Source: Terramyces sp. JEL0728 (Eukaryota > Chytridiomycota > Chytridiomycetes > Rhizophydiales > Terramycetaceae). Taken from it: a stretch of 52,610 nucleotides of DNA. Positions 1 through 12,238 of this stretch are shown here, piece by piece; within the stretch, counting starts at the first letter, position 1, and each line of letters starts with the position of its first letter. A program made the translations under genes and the position numbers. Location of the stretch: assembly GCA_027603945.1 (NCBI GenBank), contig JADIIU010000091.1:1-52610 (forward strand), in the 5' to 3' direction. A model generated the notes under the pieces. The model searched no databases. It had not been told where the DNA came from and saw only the letters and a program-made list of their open reading frames with translations.

Positions 1-1
1 T

Positions 2-274
2 CCAGTCGCGGATATCGTCTCAATTATCGGATATTTTAACCAACAATTGTCTTTTTTATCATCACTAGTATGGAATGCCGTTAATATCGGATTGATTTTG
101 CAAGAGTTGATTGTTCATTTATGGTTTTGTCACGAGATATCCAAGATCATCTCGTACACAAAATTAGAGATGGAAGAATATCTTTTAGAATGGGTTACAG
201 AAAGAGATGAAAGCTTTGAAACAGAAATTCCCAGACAACTATGCCAGTTTCAACTAAAACGGTTTATAAAATAA
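2..274 (+). CDS. Hypothetical protein, 3' part, cut by window edge
   Basis: The frame is open from the first bases of the window to a TAA at 272-274, giving about 90 residues, so this looks like the 3' end of a gene starting outside the window. The visible part is helical and fairly hydrophobic at first, then acidic and ends in basic residues. No family is recognised. A short intron near 262-294 (CTAAC just before an AG) could continue the gene, but none of the joins I tried gave a convincing downstream frame. Confidence 0.35.
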   Translation, partial: PVADIVSIIGYFNQQLSFLSSLVWNAVNIGLILQELIVHLWFCHEISKIISYTKLEMEEYLLEWVTERDESFETEIPRQLCQFQLKRFIK

Positions 275-1208
275 AGGAATGGAATTACTAACAGAGCAGG
301 AATTAGCGTCAGACCGGATCATTTTGCCAATGCATTCATCAATACTTGCAACAATATCTGGTGCCGCAACATTTACAATTAACATGGATGAAACTCGAGT
401 TTATTTTGATCCAGAATCACGCAGGACATTTGCATTAAAGGATCGAAAAAAGTAGCTGTGGAAAAGACAAAATCGACTGCAAATGCTCAGTTTTACTAGC
501 TGTATCTGGAAAGAAACTAGACCCTTAATCTCACACTCAAATTTACTCTCTGAGAGAATATGCACAATCCTATCTTAGCCTGTCTCCAAAAACAGCTATG
601 AATGGTCGCGCAACAAATCCAATTAGACACCTGTCTCTTCCATTCTCCAAAACTGGTTTCTTTACCAATTTCTTTACAATAATGGTTTCCTCGTTACTTT
701 CTCTTTGTTATTTTCCAAAACTTTTTTGATTCATTTGGATATGTAATAGTTATTGTCCCTCTCAACAACCGACCCACATATCTGATAAAACTCGCATGTT
801 CTATACCAACAATTGCGATAGATAACTTTAATGAGTTTGCTGCATTTTTATATAATGCAGTTTACCGAGGGACTATTTACAACAAGTATTACGGTAGTAA
901 CACGAAATTATCTATTCTAAATTACGATATATGGATTAGGCACATTTTTCATCAGGAAAGGGAACTGCAAATATTAATGCCTTGTTACTGCTGCTTTGTG
1001 CTTTGCGATAAACTGAATTCAAGTGTCCCTTAGGCATGCTATCAAGTGTATTAACAGCTGTTTGATCTGGGGAGTGTTTTTAGTTTGTTAATCTGGAGCC
1101 CACGGCCCAATCGCCTCAATTTAGGCCACAGCACGAGACCTATAAATTTACATAAAAGCACGGGCTGGAATATTATAATTCAAATATAAATGGTAAATTT
1201 TGTTTAAA
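275..1208. other. Unresolved stretch with open frames but no recognisable gene
   Basis: No family-level match is visible here. Two stretches look partly coding on the plus strand. ATG 279 opens 58 codons to TAG 455. A frame without an early ATG is open from 683 to TAG 1032 (116 codons, hydrophobic, Tyr/Asn-rich). Ordinary short introns did not join them into a closed model. A minus-strand ATG near 1037 gives a 33-codon ORF. The last about 60 bases before ATG 1209 are the probable promoter and leader of the oxidase gene. This may be a fast-evolving gene, a decayed gene or non-coding DNA. Confidence 0.3.
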
Positions 1209-3306
1209 ATGGAGTCTGTTATTGATGTGCTTGACAGCATTGCTGACACTTTTGTGGCTGAATTGAACAATCAACAAACCACTCTTAATGACTTGCTTTA
1301 TACAAAAGAAATCACAGAGTCTCTTCATGTTAGTGCAAACGATCGAGCTGAATTCTATAAATTTAAGCCAACTGCCCACATTCCTGGAATCGGGCAAATG
1401 ATATTAGAATATATGGAAAGGAATGTTCCACAGGATAAACTCGGTTCTATCAAATTGGTTTTGAAAAGCTTCAGCACTTCTTTGGGCATGGCCATTATTT
1501 CAGGAGGAATTGCGTTCAAACCATTCTTCGCCTTGCCATTATCTAAAAGGGAAAAAGTTCTCAATGCTCTACAAAAGAGCAAGTTTGCAGATCTTCGTTT
1601 GTTGTTTCGAGTTTTTAGATTAATTACTTTGATTCACTCATACGGGACTGTAGATGTTAAAGGGGTAAATAAATCTTGGAATGCGTTGAAATATGCAGGT
1701 CCGTCTAAAGAATTGCAAAAAAATACTGAACTAGCGAAAGAAATCTGGCGGCCAAAGTTTTTTGATATAATAGTGTGCAAGAATTGGAATATGATGTGGT
1801 TATTGTCGGATCTGGCGCAGGTGGAGGTGTTATGGCTTCTGAACTAAGCAAGATTGGGCACAAAGTTATCCTGCTGGAGAAAGGTTCCTATCGACATCCT
1901 TCTGAATTAAACTTGATAGAGTACAATTCTCTGACAGGATTTTATGAGCGAGAAGCAGGGTATTACTCTGAAGATGGGGGACTATTTGTCCTGGCAGGAA
2001 GTACTTGGGGCGGAGGTACATATGTGAATTGGTAAGTGACAATTAATTTTAGGTGTGCCTCTCTCGAATTGCCAACTATAGTCCGTCAGGAATGGGACTC
2101 TATATTTGGTCTTTGACATTTCACAACCAAAACATACCAAGATTCATTTGATTTTATTTCAAAGAGAATCGGTGTTTCCAAACCACAAAGATTAAATATT
2201 GCTAATCAGTTATTTTACGACGGATGCAAACATTTAGGTTACCATGTGGATGAAATTCCACAGAATATAGCAGGAAAGGAGCATGAATGTGGGCACTGTA
2301 CTTTTGGGTGTCCTTCAGGCACTAAACAATCGTCTTCTGTTACATTTATCCAAGATGCTGCCAAAAATGGGTGCCATTTCATATCAGATATTAAAGTTGA
2401 AAAGGTTTTACACTCCAGTGGAAAAGCAACAGGTGTGCTTGCTTGTAAAGACGGTAAAAGTATTACTATTAAAGCAAAAAAAGTTGTCTTGTCTTGCGGA
2501 TCCATGAATTCTCCGGTTGTTTTACTAAACTCGAAAATCAAAAATCTGTCTCCGCATGTAGGACAAAATTTGAGAATGCACCCAGTCAGCTTGATCTTTG
2601 GGGTATTTCCTGACAGAGACATCTTGCCGTACAAAGGGGGTATTATGACCACAATTTGCAATCAAGTTGCGGATTTGGATCAACTTTGGTATGGAGCAAG
2701 ATTAGAAGTTCCTGCATCGCAACCCTCGCTGTACATTGGGACACAAGCATGGAATTCAGCCAGCGAGCACAAACAGCAGTTTTTGAATTGGCCACACACC
2801 GTCAGTTTAATTGCCCTCACCAGAGATAAAGACTCGTCTGGAAGCATTTACGTTGATAGTGAAAAGAATGGAAGGCTGCATTGGAAATTGGGAAAACATG
2901 ACGCTAACGCACTGCTGAAGGCATTTGAAGCCGGTTTAGAGGTTCTTGTAGCTGCAGGTGCGAAAAAGGTATACACTGCCCAGATAGACGTTGAAGCTTT
3001 TGAAGTTACGCAATCGCCGGAAGATACTCTGAATTCTGAAGAATGGAAGAGATATTTGGAAAAGATTAAGCGGTCTGGCATTGATCCATCAAAGATGACT
3101 ATATTTTCTGCCCATCAGATGAGTTCCTGCAGAATGAGTTCAAAGAGAGAATACGGCGTAGTGAAACCAACAGGAGAATCTTGGGATTTGGAAGGGTTGT
3201 ACATCAGCGATGCCAGTGTATTTCCGACCGCCAGTGGTGTAAAGTAAATTTATCTTAACCAAGTCCAATGCTTACTGTATACGCTACAGCACATTCCATA
3301 GCTTAG
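1209..3306 (+). CDS. Long-chain fatty alcohol oxidase (GMC flavoprotein), with one in-frame TGA
   Basis: Members of this family oxidise long-chain alcohols to aldehydes using FAD, usually on membranes or in peroxisomes. After removing introns 1757-1773 (17 nt), 2032-2052 (21 nt) and 3244-3263 (20 nt), the model has 680 codons. It shows an N-terminal helical region, the FAD dinucleotide motif VGSGAGGG near residues 194-201, an '[13 protein letters not shown]' segment, the ECGHCTFGC cysteine cluster, [10 protein letters not shown] with the conserved active-site His, and the C-terminal '[13 protein letters not shown]' with the conserved Asn. The oddity is TGA at 2114-2116 (codon 290), in frame on both sides in a well-matching region. 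It could be a pseudogene, readthrough, or hidden by an unusually long 33-nt intron at 2109-2141 that also keeps frame. Confidence 0.86.
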
Positions 3307-3362
3307 TTTATGATAAAGGACATGAACGCAGAGTGAAATTATTTTCAATAAATCCCCATATT

Positions 3363-4359
3363 TTATCTAGCATATCTTGGACAAACCGGCATCGCCACCT
3401 TCCACAATTTGTCAAATACATCAGTCATATCCACAGGCAATGTCCCCTTTTGACAATCGGAAAAGTTTTCATTGGCTTGTTCAAATGATGATGCGCCAAT
3501 TATCACAGCTAAGATCAATTGTTAAATTACCGTCTCCCAGTCTGCCGTCTAATAGTGAGTGGTTCATAATCCATCTATGCGCGGCTTCTACATATCGCAT
3601 TCCATGTTTGTCACAAACAGCTTTGTATTCTTCTAGTACAGTGAAATATTCCGAGTTCCAATAGCGTTCTCGATATCTTTTACCTTGGATGGTATCGGGG
3701 GCGAATCTACCATCCGGTTCATCTTGCATTTTCAACTTACAAGCCAACAATCCACCACATAAAGGATTATATGCATAGAACCTAATATTTAATTTGCGCA
3801 AGCATGGGAATAATTCTGGTTCTACATCCCTCGTCAAGACACTGTATCGCCCTTGATAAACTGTAGGCAAAACAAAACCATTTGCTTGGCAGATTTTGTA
3901 AATCTCCATCACATTCCAAGCTGCATAATTCGACAATCCAAGCTCCTTGAAACATCCTTGTTGGTGCAATTCGTTGACTTTCTTCAAAGTATCTTCGAAT
4001 GGCGTAGCATGATCGGGAGCATGTAAATAAAAGATATCGACATGTTTTGAACCTAGTGCATCCAGCGATTCCTTGAATTGGGTTTCCAGCAGAGCTGGCG
4101 AGTGCATTCCTGATTTAAATGGGAATGCTTTTGTCGCAAGGACGAATTCCTTTTGAACTTGCAATTCGCACAATACTTCTTCGGTATTGCCGTCGCAGTA
4201 CATTCTTGCTGTATCTAGTTCGTTCCCGTAGGCTGAATACAACTTTAAAATATCCTTCATAACTTGACGATCGCTGATCCGTCCGCCATCTAATGTTTAC
4301 TAAGGATTACCTCCGACGCCAAAAGTCATTGTTCCAAATACCAGTTTTGGTGTTTCCAT
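3363..4359 (-). CDS. Aldo-keto reductase, AKR7 (aflatoxin aldehyde reductase) type
   Basis: This is an NADPH-dependent aldehyde reductase of 317 residues after removing introns 4290-4310 (21 nt) and 3509-3530 (22 nt). It starts at ATG 4359 with 'LVFGTMTFGVG'. The AKR catalytic set is visible: Asp and Tyr in ELDTARMYCDG, Lys in ATKAFPF, His in YLHAPDH. AKR7 signatures GLSNYAAW, LPTVYQG and RFYAYNPLCGGLL follow. The C-terminal VIIGASSFEQ segment appears only after splicing out the second intron. It is head to head with the sacsin-like gene, with only 18 nt between start codons. Confidence 0.93.
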
Positions 4360-4377
4360 TTTCTTGATTTTGTGAAA

Positions 4378-7300
4378 ATGGATTTCAAGAAATTCCAGTT
4401 TGACTTGCTCAATGACGCCGGAATTGAAGAAAAGGTCTGATATTACTTACAAAGGTCGAAGTAAACCAGAGACATTTAATTGACAAAATTCTGGCCAGAT
4501 ATTCGAGTGAATTTACTATATATCGGGAGCTATTGCAAAATTCTAACGATGCTGGAGCTGAATCAGTGCAAATTAGATTCAACTTGGTACCGGAATCTAA
4601 TAAATCATCCCAATTTTCACTCCCATGGATACATAAAAGTAGTGTGGAATCAGTGACTTATAAAAACAATGGAAAGGCGTTCAGCGAAGAGGATTTTGGA
4701 AGATTGAGGAAAATAGCAGAGGGGAATCCAGATGAACAGAAGGTTGGGTTTTTTGGTGTTGGGTTTTATTCTTTGTTTTCTATATGCGAAGAGCCGTTTG
4801 TCGTTTCTGGTGAGCAAACCATGGGATTCTTATGGAAAAAGGATATGCTCTACACCAAGAGAGGGGCAGTGCCAGATGAAATGGTGACTCCATGGACCGC
4901 ATTCTATTTGCCTGCTCGAGAGCCGTTCCCTTTACCAAATATGACCACTTTTGCAAAATTTTTGGTTACTTCATTGGCATTTTCTACCAATATTGTAAAC
5001 GTAAATGTTTTTGTCAACGATAGTCTTAAATTGTGCTGTAAAAGGAGAGGCGCGCAACCAAAAATAGTCGAATGGGAGCCAAAAGCTTACAATTTGCACT
5101 CTCCCCAAAAGCTGTTTCATTTGAGGGATATTCACGTATCTCAAATCCAGGTAGACACATCTAATTGTAGATGGATTTAGATGTAATTGACCAAAAGCAC
5201 GAAAATTTCACTGTATTTATGAAAATAGTATCTGGAGATGTGGATGTCAAAATTGGCAAGAAATTCGCAGATGAAATGCTTCGTACCACCAAGAAGCTTC
5301 CTCCAAAATCTACTACGATCAAGTTACTCTACTCTAATTTTGAAGAGTATGACTCTACACTGCAGGCCAGTAAAGGCAGTAATGGTATATTTGAAGACTT
5401 GATTCTTTCTCCTGGAAAACAGGGAAAGGTGTTTATAGGATTCCCAACTTTTCAGACTACAGGTTGTTGCGCGCACTTTGCTGGGCATTTTATCCCGACA
5501 GTCGAGAGGGAATCTATTGATTTTGTTGATAAAGTCCTAAAATTGTGGAACTCTGACTTACTAGCAGTCGGTGGAACGCTAACCAGAATTTGCAACGATT
5601 TTGAAGTCAGTCAAATCCAAATGCTATTGGGAAACATGTCCCTGGATGCACAAAGGTAGATTCAAATTAATATAGCTCTGCATGGTTTTGCAATAAAGCA
5701 GGGCATTTGCTAAACACGTTTAATTTCCAGCAATCAACACCATCCAGCCATGTCGGGTGGACGATTGGCAACAATTACCTTGAGTGCACAAGAAACCCAA
5801 TCCAAATTCTCTCCACGACTGGCAAATTTCATGCTCTGAACAACGTTAGACTGCCCCCAGAGGCAGATCTTAAAAGCTTCCTTAAATTTACACCCATTAT
5901 TCCAGAAGAGCTGTATATGCAGTGTGCCGATTTTGTCCAAAAATACAAACAGTTGGGTATATTGGTCCAAGTTTCAATTCCCGATGTGCTTTTGGAAATC
6001 CAACAACGAAGTTTGGGAGAGCAGGAAATGATTGGCTTTATGAAATGGTGGATTTCTCAGGGAAAATCAGGAAATTTAAACCAACAGCACATTCAGGTAT
6101 TAAAAAAGCATATACAGTATTCAAACGGGGGTGAGGTGATGGCCTTAGGTTCGAGAGATAAGGTTCCATCTTCAAGGTTCGCGCCTAAGCAGTTTCCAAA
6201 CAGTTGTATTCCATTAGAAATTACACACAGGTTTAATATGACAGATTTAGCAGGGTTCTTTTGGAATTGGCAGGAACTGACAATGAAGGAATGGGTGTCC
6301 TACATCGCAACTACAAAGGAATTTACAGAGGATCCTGTGTTTTCTGAAAAAGCTTTAGCAACAGTTTCAAAGAATTTTGGAAATGTTTCTTCAGCCGACA
6401 AGGCTTTTATAGTATCTATTATTTCTGGGAAAAAATGTATTCCTACAGACCAAGGGCTAGTTTTACCGGCTGATGCGTATTTTTCTAATGTTTCTCTTTT
6501 CCAAGATCTGCCAAAAGTCAAGTTTGCGCACAAGAAATCAATCTCTGAAGAATTTTTAAAGTTACTTGGCGTTCGCCAACATGTTGATCTCCAACTGGTA
6601 TTTGACAGGATTATCGACCTTGATTGGGACCAGACACAGTTGATCAAATATTTGGGGTCAATTCAAGACAAAATGACGGAAAAAGATGTCCAAACTCTCA
6701 AAAATACACCATTATTTTTAGCAGAGAACCTTTCCACCAACGACAGGATGCTTGCATCGTCTTTATACGCTCCAAATGACAAATTTAAGAGCTTTGGATT
6801 GCCGGTGTTGCATTGGGCATTAAAGTGGAAATATTTTTCTGATGAAGGTGCTTGTTATTAACCAAAGCCAATTTTATGAAGCGAATTGGATTAAAAACCT
6901 CCATCCCTTTGAACGACCTACTACTTTTCATTTCACAAAAGTCTGGATCTGAGAGAATTCAGCTGGTCAGATATTTAGTGGACAACATGGAAGAAGAATA
7001 TCAACAGGTGTACAAACCAGACAATATCAGCATACAGTTTTTGCCTTGTCAAAATAGTGACAGCCTCGCAACCCCTACCGAATGCTTCACTGATCCAAAA
7101 GTCCAACTAATGGGGTTCCAAGTAATAGATAAATCACTTTCGACATTTAGTTCAAAGCTAGGGGTAGAACCCTCTCCAAACGGGAATCTATTGATTGAAC
7201 GCTTGAAGACAAACTTGCCTACTTTGGAAAATGCTGGGTTGATATTGGATTTTTTATCAACGAGACAATCTTCTTTTAGCGGGTCAAATTGGAAAGTATT

Positions 7301-9175
7301 GTGGTCTTTGAAATTTATTCCAGTTAAAACAGTAGATGGATTCTTTTATGCAGCTCCAACGCAGGTATATTTAAAACCGGACGACCAATCTACTGTGCAA
7401 TATGCTGGTATATTTCACTACGTAAGTTTTGGCATCTCTGCCGATGCGTTCTTGCGCGCATGTGGAATGAAAGAACAGCCATCACCCATTGAAATTGCAG
7501 CTAATCTAATTCAAAATCCAGACAGATTTCTGGAAAACTTGAACAATAATCATTCATCGTACTTGGAAATTATCCGAATTTTGGCAACGAACATTACGAC
7601 TATGCAACAGCATTCTCAAATGTATAAACTAATGAAAAGATCCGCATTTTTACCAGCTTTTCAATACGACGATAAAGGGAGTTCAAATAATTTCCAACTC
7701 GCATCTGCAAACGATATATATTTAATTGATGATACGATCTTGGCCCAGCTGTTCCAACCTCTCGGGTACTGCTTGTTTAATTTAGTGCTCCAATGGAAGA
7801 GATTTTAGAACGATTCTATGCCGATTTAGGTTCCGATTGGCTTTCTAGGAATGTCAAAGAAAGTTATTCACCAGTTGGCGCTTTGAAAACCACACAAACG
7901 TCAATTGATTTGCAAAACACTATTCTGGAAAGATCGCCAATATTGTTCTATGACGGGCACCACATGCGACCTGAAAACGAATTAAACAGGAATTCGGCTG
8001 CTTTGATAAAAGCTATCAAAGTCCTGGAAATTCCCCAAATCAACATAGTGAGGGTCTTTAAAAATTCAAGAAAAATGCAAGAAACTACAGCTTGTTTTGT
8101 CAACTTAAATGGAGAAACTATACTAGCAGTAACAGAACAATTTGACTATTTTGACGTTGCTCGGTAATTCTAAAGTAAACATAGTGTAATTGGAGGGATG
8201 ATTTTAAAGAAGCCAAGGTTAAGCGATTCATTGCTAATCTCTACGTTTCTTTCAACTTCGCTGCGAAACCTAAACCTCAAAGGATTCCCAGTTGATAGAA
8301 TTCTGAACCTGAAAAGTAAACCAAAAGATGCAGAACTTGTTCAGTCGCCAAGTAACCAAACTCCAAGCAAAGTAGATCCCCCAAATCTTCATGTACCAGA
8401 TATCACACCAAAGAAAGAAATCCAGACCCCACAAAGGAAAGTATCCAAGGATTTCTTTGGCATGGTAAAGCAATTTACGAAAAGTCTTGGAATCTCAGAT
8501 TCGTTTGACAGTTTAAACACTTCCTCAGAAAGTGTAAACGAAACAAAAATGGATAAAGTTGCGAAAAAACCTCCAATTTCCAAGGACCAACGAGTAGAGT
8601 TGGCCAAGCAGTTGGAATTATCAATAGCCGCAGTGAAGAATTCGAATGAATCAAACTTTAAGGCGAAATTCCCTTCCATAACAAACGGACCGCCAGTCAT
8701 TCACTTGTGTAATGTATTAACAGATCAGGAGCTGTCGCTTGTTACTACAGTTGATTCAATTCCCATCTTTGTGGAAAAAAAAGTGTCTGAAGAAGGTAAT
8801 AGAATTATCAGCAGCAATACGGAGGGCATTTCGAGATTTGGAAAAGTTCTCTTATTTATTTCAAAATGCTTCAATTTGCCGGACAATGCAGTGCACATCT
8901 ATCTGGATAGCGATGGATCTACAATCGCCTTTAATAGAAACAAAACTTTGTTCTTTAACCTGCGGTATTACCTTGCGTGGCAATATGATACGGGCCTGCA
9001 AGGATACAATCTGAAGCTGGAAAACCCAAATACGATCTACTATTGGTTTATGACATTCTGTCACGAACTGGCTCACAATTTCCATGGTCCTCACGATTCT
9101 ACCCATGAATATTGGATGAGCTCGTTTGCTGAGCAATATCTTGGCCGACTTGTTCAAAACATGGGCAATATGTAA
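4378..9175 (+). CDS. Sacsin-like HSP90-type ATPase with DUF3684 region
   Basis: A large protein of 1558 residues from seven exons. Introns are 4435-4454, 5151-5170, 5656-5675, 6848-6867, 7766-7785 (20 nt each) and 8164-8184 (21 nt). The N terminus has the GHKL ATPase signature: ELLQNSNDAGA (Mg/ATP-binding Asn), then KNNGKAFSEEDF and GFFGVGFYSLFSICE (the GxGxxS/G lid glycines). This matches the HATPase domain of sacsin. The rest is a long DUF3684-type region of fungal proteins. The end carries FCHELAHNFHGPHDSTHEYW, a conserved HExxH-like segment that looks like a metallopeptidase motif; activity is unproven. The expected role is chaperone-like or protein quality control; the family name is firm but the function is inferred. 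Confidence 0.88.
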
Positions 9176-9237
9176 TTTTATGTAATAAACTAAACTCAAC
9201 AACGGGCCATGCTTGGAAAGTTTCTTAATTTTTTTTG

Positions 9238-10096
9238 ATGTTGAACGACATTCAAGTTGATAATGAAAACGGGAGGATCTCAATCAAAGGCTGGGAAATC
9301 AAAACGAATAAGAAGCCTATTTTAAATTCCAAAGAATTATCCGAGTAACTGGGTATTAACTAGTTTATCAAAATCAATTCAAATCCCATTCCCAGAAATG
9401 TTTTTTGGCAACAACAGTCTGGAAATTACTGCACCAAATAAACAAACGATTTCATTCAATGCCGTCGATGCGTTAAAAATGGTCGATGATTCCAAAGAAT
9501 CTGCTGATAGATTTAAAGTCGCAATTGCAGAAAAGTGGACAAATGCCAGCATGAAAAATCACACCGAAATCAAGGATATAGTAAATCCATATGATTGGAC
9601 ATTCACTACTTTTTATAAAGGGACTTGCGATGACTTGTTTGCCAAAGGATCAGTAGGAATTGATATCGAAAAGCTCACTGTTCCAGATCCTATATTGTTT
9701 TATGATGAAGTACTCTTGTTTGAGGATGAACTTGGAGACAACGGCACTTCCATCTTATCAATCAAAGTGGTAACTGAATTTTTAATGAATGCGGGTAATG
9801 GCCAAGAATTTTTTAGTATTGTTGAGGCAGTTTGTGCGAGTAGATGGGGTAGTCGCGATGGTCATTGATACCAGAATATACCATGAATTTGGGCAAAAAG
9901 TGCTTGTTAGAGATTTCCAACACAAGGTGATTTCACACCCTGATCAAGTCGCTGTATTATCTTGCTAACCTAGAAACTACCATTCACTGCCCAAGGACCA
10001 GATCTGGCTCAATTAGCAAATATCAACTGGGTTGCAAATGCAATGACTGAGAAGCACTTGATTACCCATGAGCTGGAGAATTATTTGATTGTATAA
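9238..10096 (+). CDS. TIP41: TIP41/TIPRL-like PP2A regulator
   Basis: TIP41 proteins bind PP2A-type phosphatase catalytic subunits and Tap42 and act in TOR signalling. The 265-residue product (introns of 19, 22 and 20 nt) has the family landmarks in order: ISIKGWEIKT, PFPEMFFGNNSLEI, FNAVDAL, NPYDWTFTTFYKGT, FYDEVLLFEDELGDNG, and RVDGVVAMVIDTRIYHEFG. The second intron (22 nt, about 9796-9817) is needed to join SIKVVTEF to LLRQFVRVDG in family register. The C-terminal about 40 residues are divergent. The gene lies 62 nt after the sacsin-like stop. Confidence 0.93.
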
Positions 10097-10358
10097 GATT
10101 TACAGCAGTATTCATGCAAAATGGAACGCTTTATGTTTACCTCTTATTCCAAAATGTGTTCTACCAACATTCATGAGTTTAGCAATTTTCCAACTTGGCG
10201 AGACTGTGCCAGTCAAACACGAGGCTGGCAGTCTGTTGTGCAGTTTGGTACTCTTGGGTTGTGTTGCATTTTGCATGAATACTGCTGTAATAAACGCAAT
10301 GTCCAAAGATTTTTGTCCAACTTTTTTCCATCCAATATCATCATTGATTAATCTTACA

Positions 10359-12198
10359 ATGCCACCATCACAGGAGGATGCAGATCTTGCATTAGCGTTA
10401 TTATTAGCTCAAGAGGATGGATACGATTATTACGAAGCAGACTATGACAGATTCGATAATGAACCAGGACAGAGACAAACAGATGATGATTTCATGCCAA
10501 TGAGAAAAAAGAAGAAGATTAAATGTATAATTGAATTAAATAAGCCGAGGAAAAGGAAGTGAAAATTAAACCTCCCAAAGTTTTGAAAACTGTAACTGAA
10601 GGGATGAACACAGGGAAATTCACCGAGGAGGAAGTTGTAAAGTTTAAGGAGGGATTGGAATTGTATGGAAGGGATTGGCTCAAAGTAATTGTGTTTTTAC
10701 TTAGCTTACTGAGCATGTAAAGACGAGAGATCCCAATGCAATTAGGAGCCATGCACAAAAATATTTCATTAAAATGTTTAGAGATAGCATACCTTTACCT
10801 GCCAGAGTAATTATTCGCTGATCAAGGTGTTGGAATCTGGTAGAGGATACACTTTGAGTGGAAAGGAATTGGATCCTGATTCTGCAGCAGCAAAGCCGTA
10901 CATGAAAGCAAGGAGAAATACTGACGCTTTGCCAGTTCAAACAATCAAAACAGAGTCAATCAAGATCACCATTAAACCGAATGCCGAAGCACCTCTTGTT
11001 GTGACGGAAATGTATTTGATTTTGACGATAGGATACCCTCCGCAATTCCAGCTATATCACTGGAAAAAAAGGCTAAAAAGAAAAAATCACCTCCTAAAAA
11101 GGTCAAGGAGGAGTTTATTGAAGATTCATCTGGGATCAGGACAGAGTATGCCATGAGCAGACCTGTCAGACAGCGCAAAAAGATTGAAATGGACCCGATT
11201 GCTACTGCATTATTTGCTCGGCCGGATAGGCATGTAATGATCCCTTGTGAAAGATACACAGGGGAGCCTGGGAGTGGTTTGGTGGGTTCGCAGCCGTTCA
11301 AAATTCTAATGCATACTTCAGCGTTGATAATAATGGATTTGCATGCGCATCTAACGTCGACAGAAGTGATCGGATTCCTTGCTGGACAGTGGCACGGTGA
11401 AACGAAAAGTACTTTATGATTAATTAGCTCTCGAAATCAAACTAGCATTGCCTTGCAAATCGATTGAGCAGGAACACGTTGAAGACTTTGATGATAGACA
11501 TTACAATGTAGAGTTGGATCCAGCAAGCGAGATTTCAACCCGAGAATTTGTGGCCGAAAAAGGTCTGAGTATAGTAGGGTGGTAATTCATTTTTTATGAT
11601 AGGTTTCACAGTCACGTTAGTTTTAATTAACATACAGCCCACTTTTGCTCCTGACCCTTCTTTGATTGATTTATATAACCAGAGAAATTACCAAGGTTTA
11701 TTTAGAACAAACACAAACCAAGATGACATTGCCATTGACTCTGTCGAGCCATTTGTTGGTGCTATCGTCGGTAAAAATAGCTAAATCAGCTCCATACGAT
11801 CCTAAATTACCAAAATCAGTTTCAGCAATAAATTGGTTCTACGTTGGCAATAGAGAGGAGGACAAGAACAAACCAAAGCACCTTACCTATGATTCGAGCC
11901 CGACAATCTCTATCGTTTCCGAACTAGAGATTATTGTAAATATTTCTTTACCTAGAAACAATTGTTGCGCGAATGTGGACAAAGAAAGGATAGAGTGGAC
12001 TTCAAGTCTAACTGGAGAAGAGATAGATGGGAATCAAAGCTGGACAAACTCAAATCAAGCATATCTTCGCATTTTGGAAATTTAACTTGCATTGACGGAT
12101 GTACTGCTGAAGAATTGCTAAACACGTTAGAAAGTGAACTATCAGATTGGACTTTACCTTCTGCGCCAGATAATATTATTCGGACAGTGGAAGAGTGA
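10359..12198 (+). CDS. MYSM1-like histone H2A deubiquitinase (SANT + JAMM/MPN)
   Basis: The 552-residue product needs nine introns of 19-22 nt. A short acidic/alanine-rich N-terminal helix (EDADLALALLLAQEDG) resembles a ubiquitin-interacting motif. A Myb/SANT domain follows at about residues 70-120 (KFTEEEVVKFKEGL, GRDWLKL, SHAQKYF). The MPN domain is near 285-480, with LIIMDLHAHLTSTEVIGFL supplying the JAMM glutamate and GWFHSHPTFAPDPSLID giving an intact HxHx7SxxD zinc site, so it should be an active isopeptidase. In animals MYSM1 removes ubiquitin from histone H2A. No SWIRM domain is evident, unlike animal MYSM1. The HSH dipeptides sit on a 13-nt exon (11603-11615). The same frame is open upstream to about 10092, but that hydrophobic part looks non-homologous, so ATG 10359 is chosen. 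Confidence 0.88.
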
Positions 12199-12238
12199 AA
12201 TACAATATATTCTAAAATTCAATCTTTATTTGCAAGAA

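Noticed and set aside
10092..10358. Hydrophobic N-terminal extension of the MYSM1-like protein
   Set aside because: The frame is open, but the sequence does not resemble the family and would place membrane-like stretches on a nuclear enzyme. ATG 10359 starts the acidic region expected. A separate small gene here cannot be excluded.
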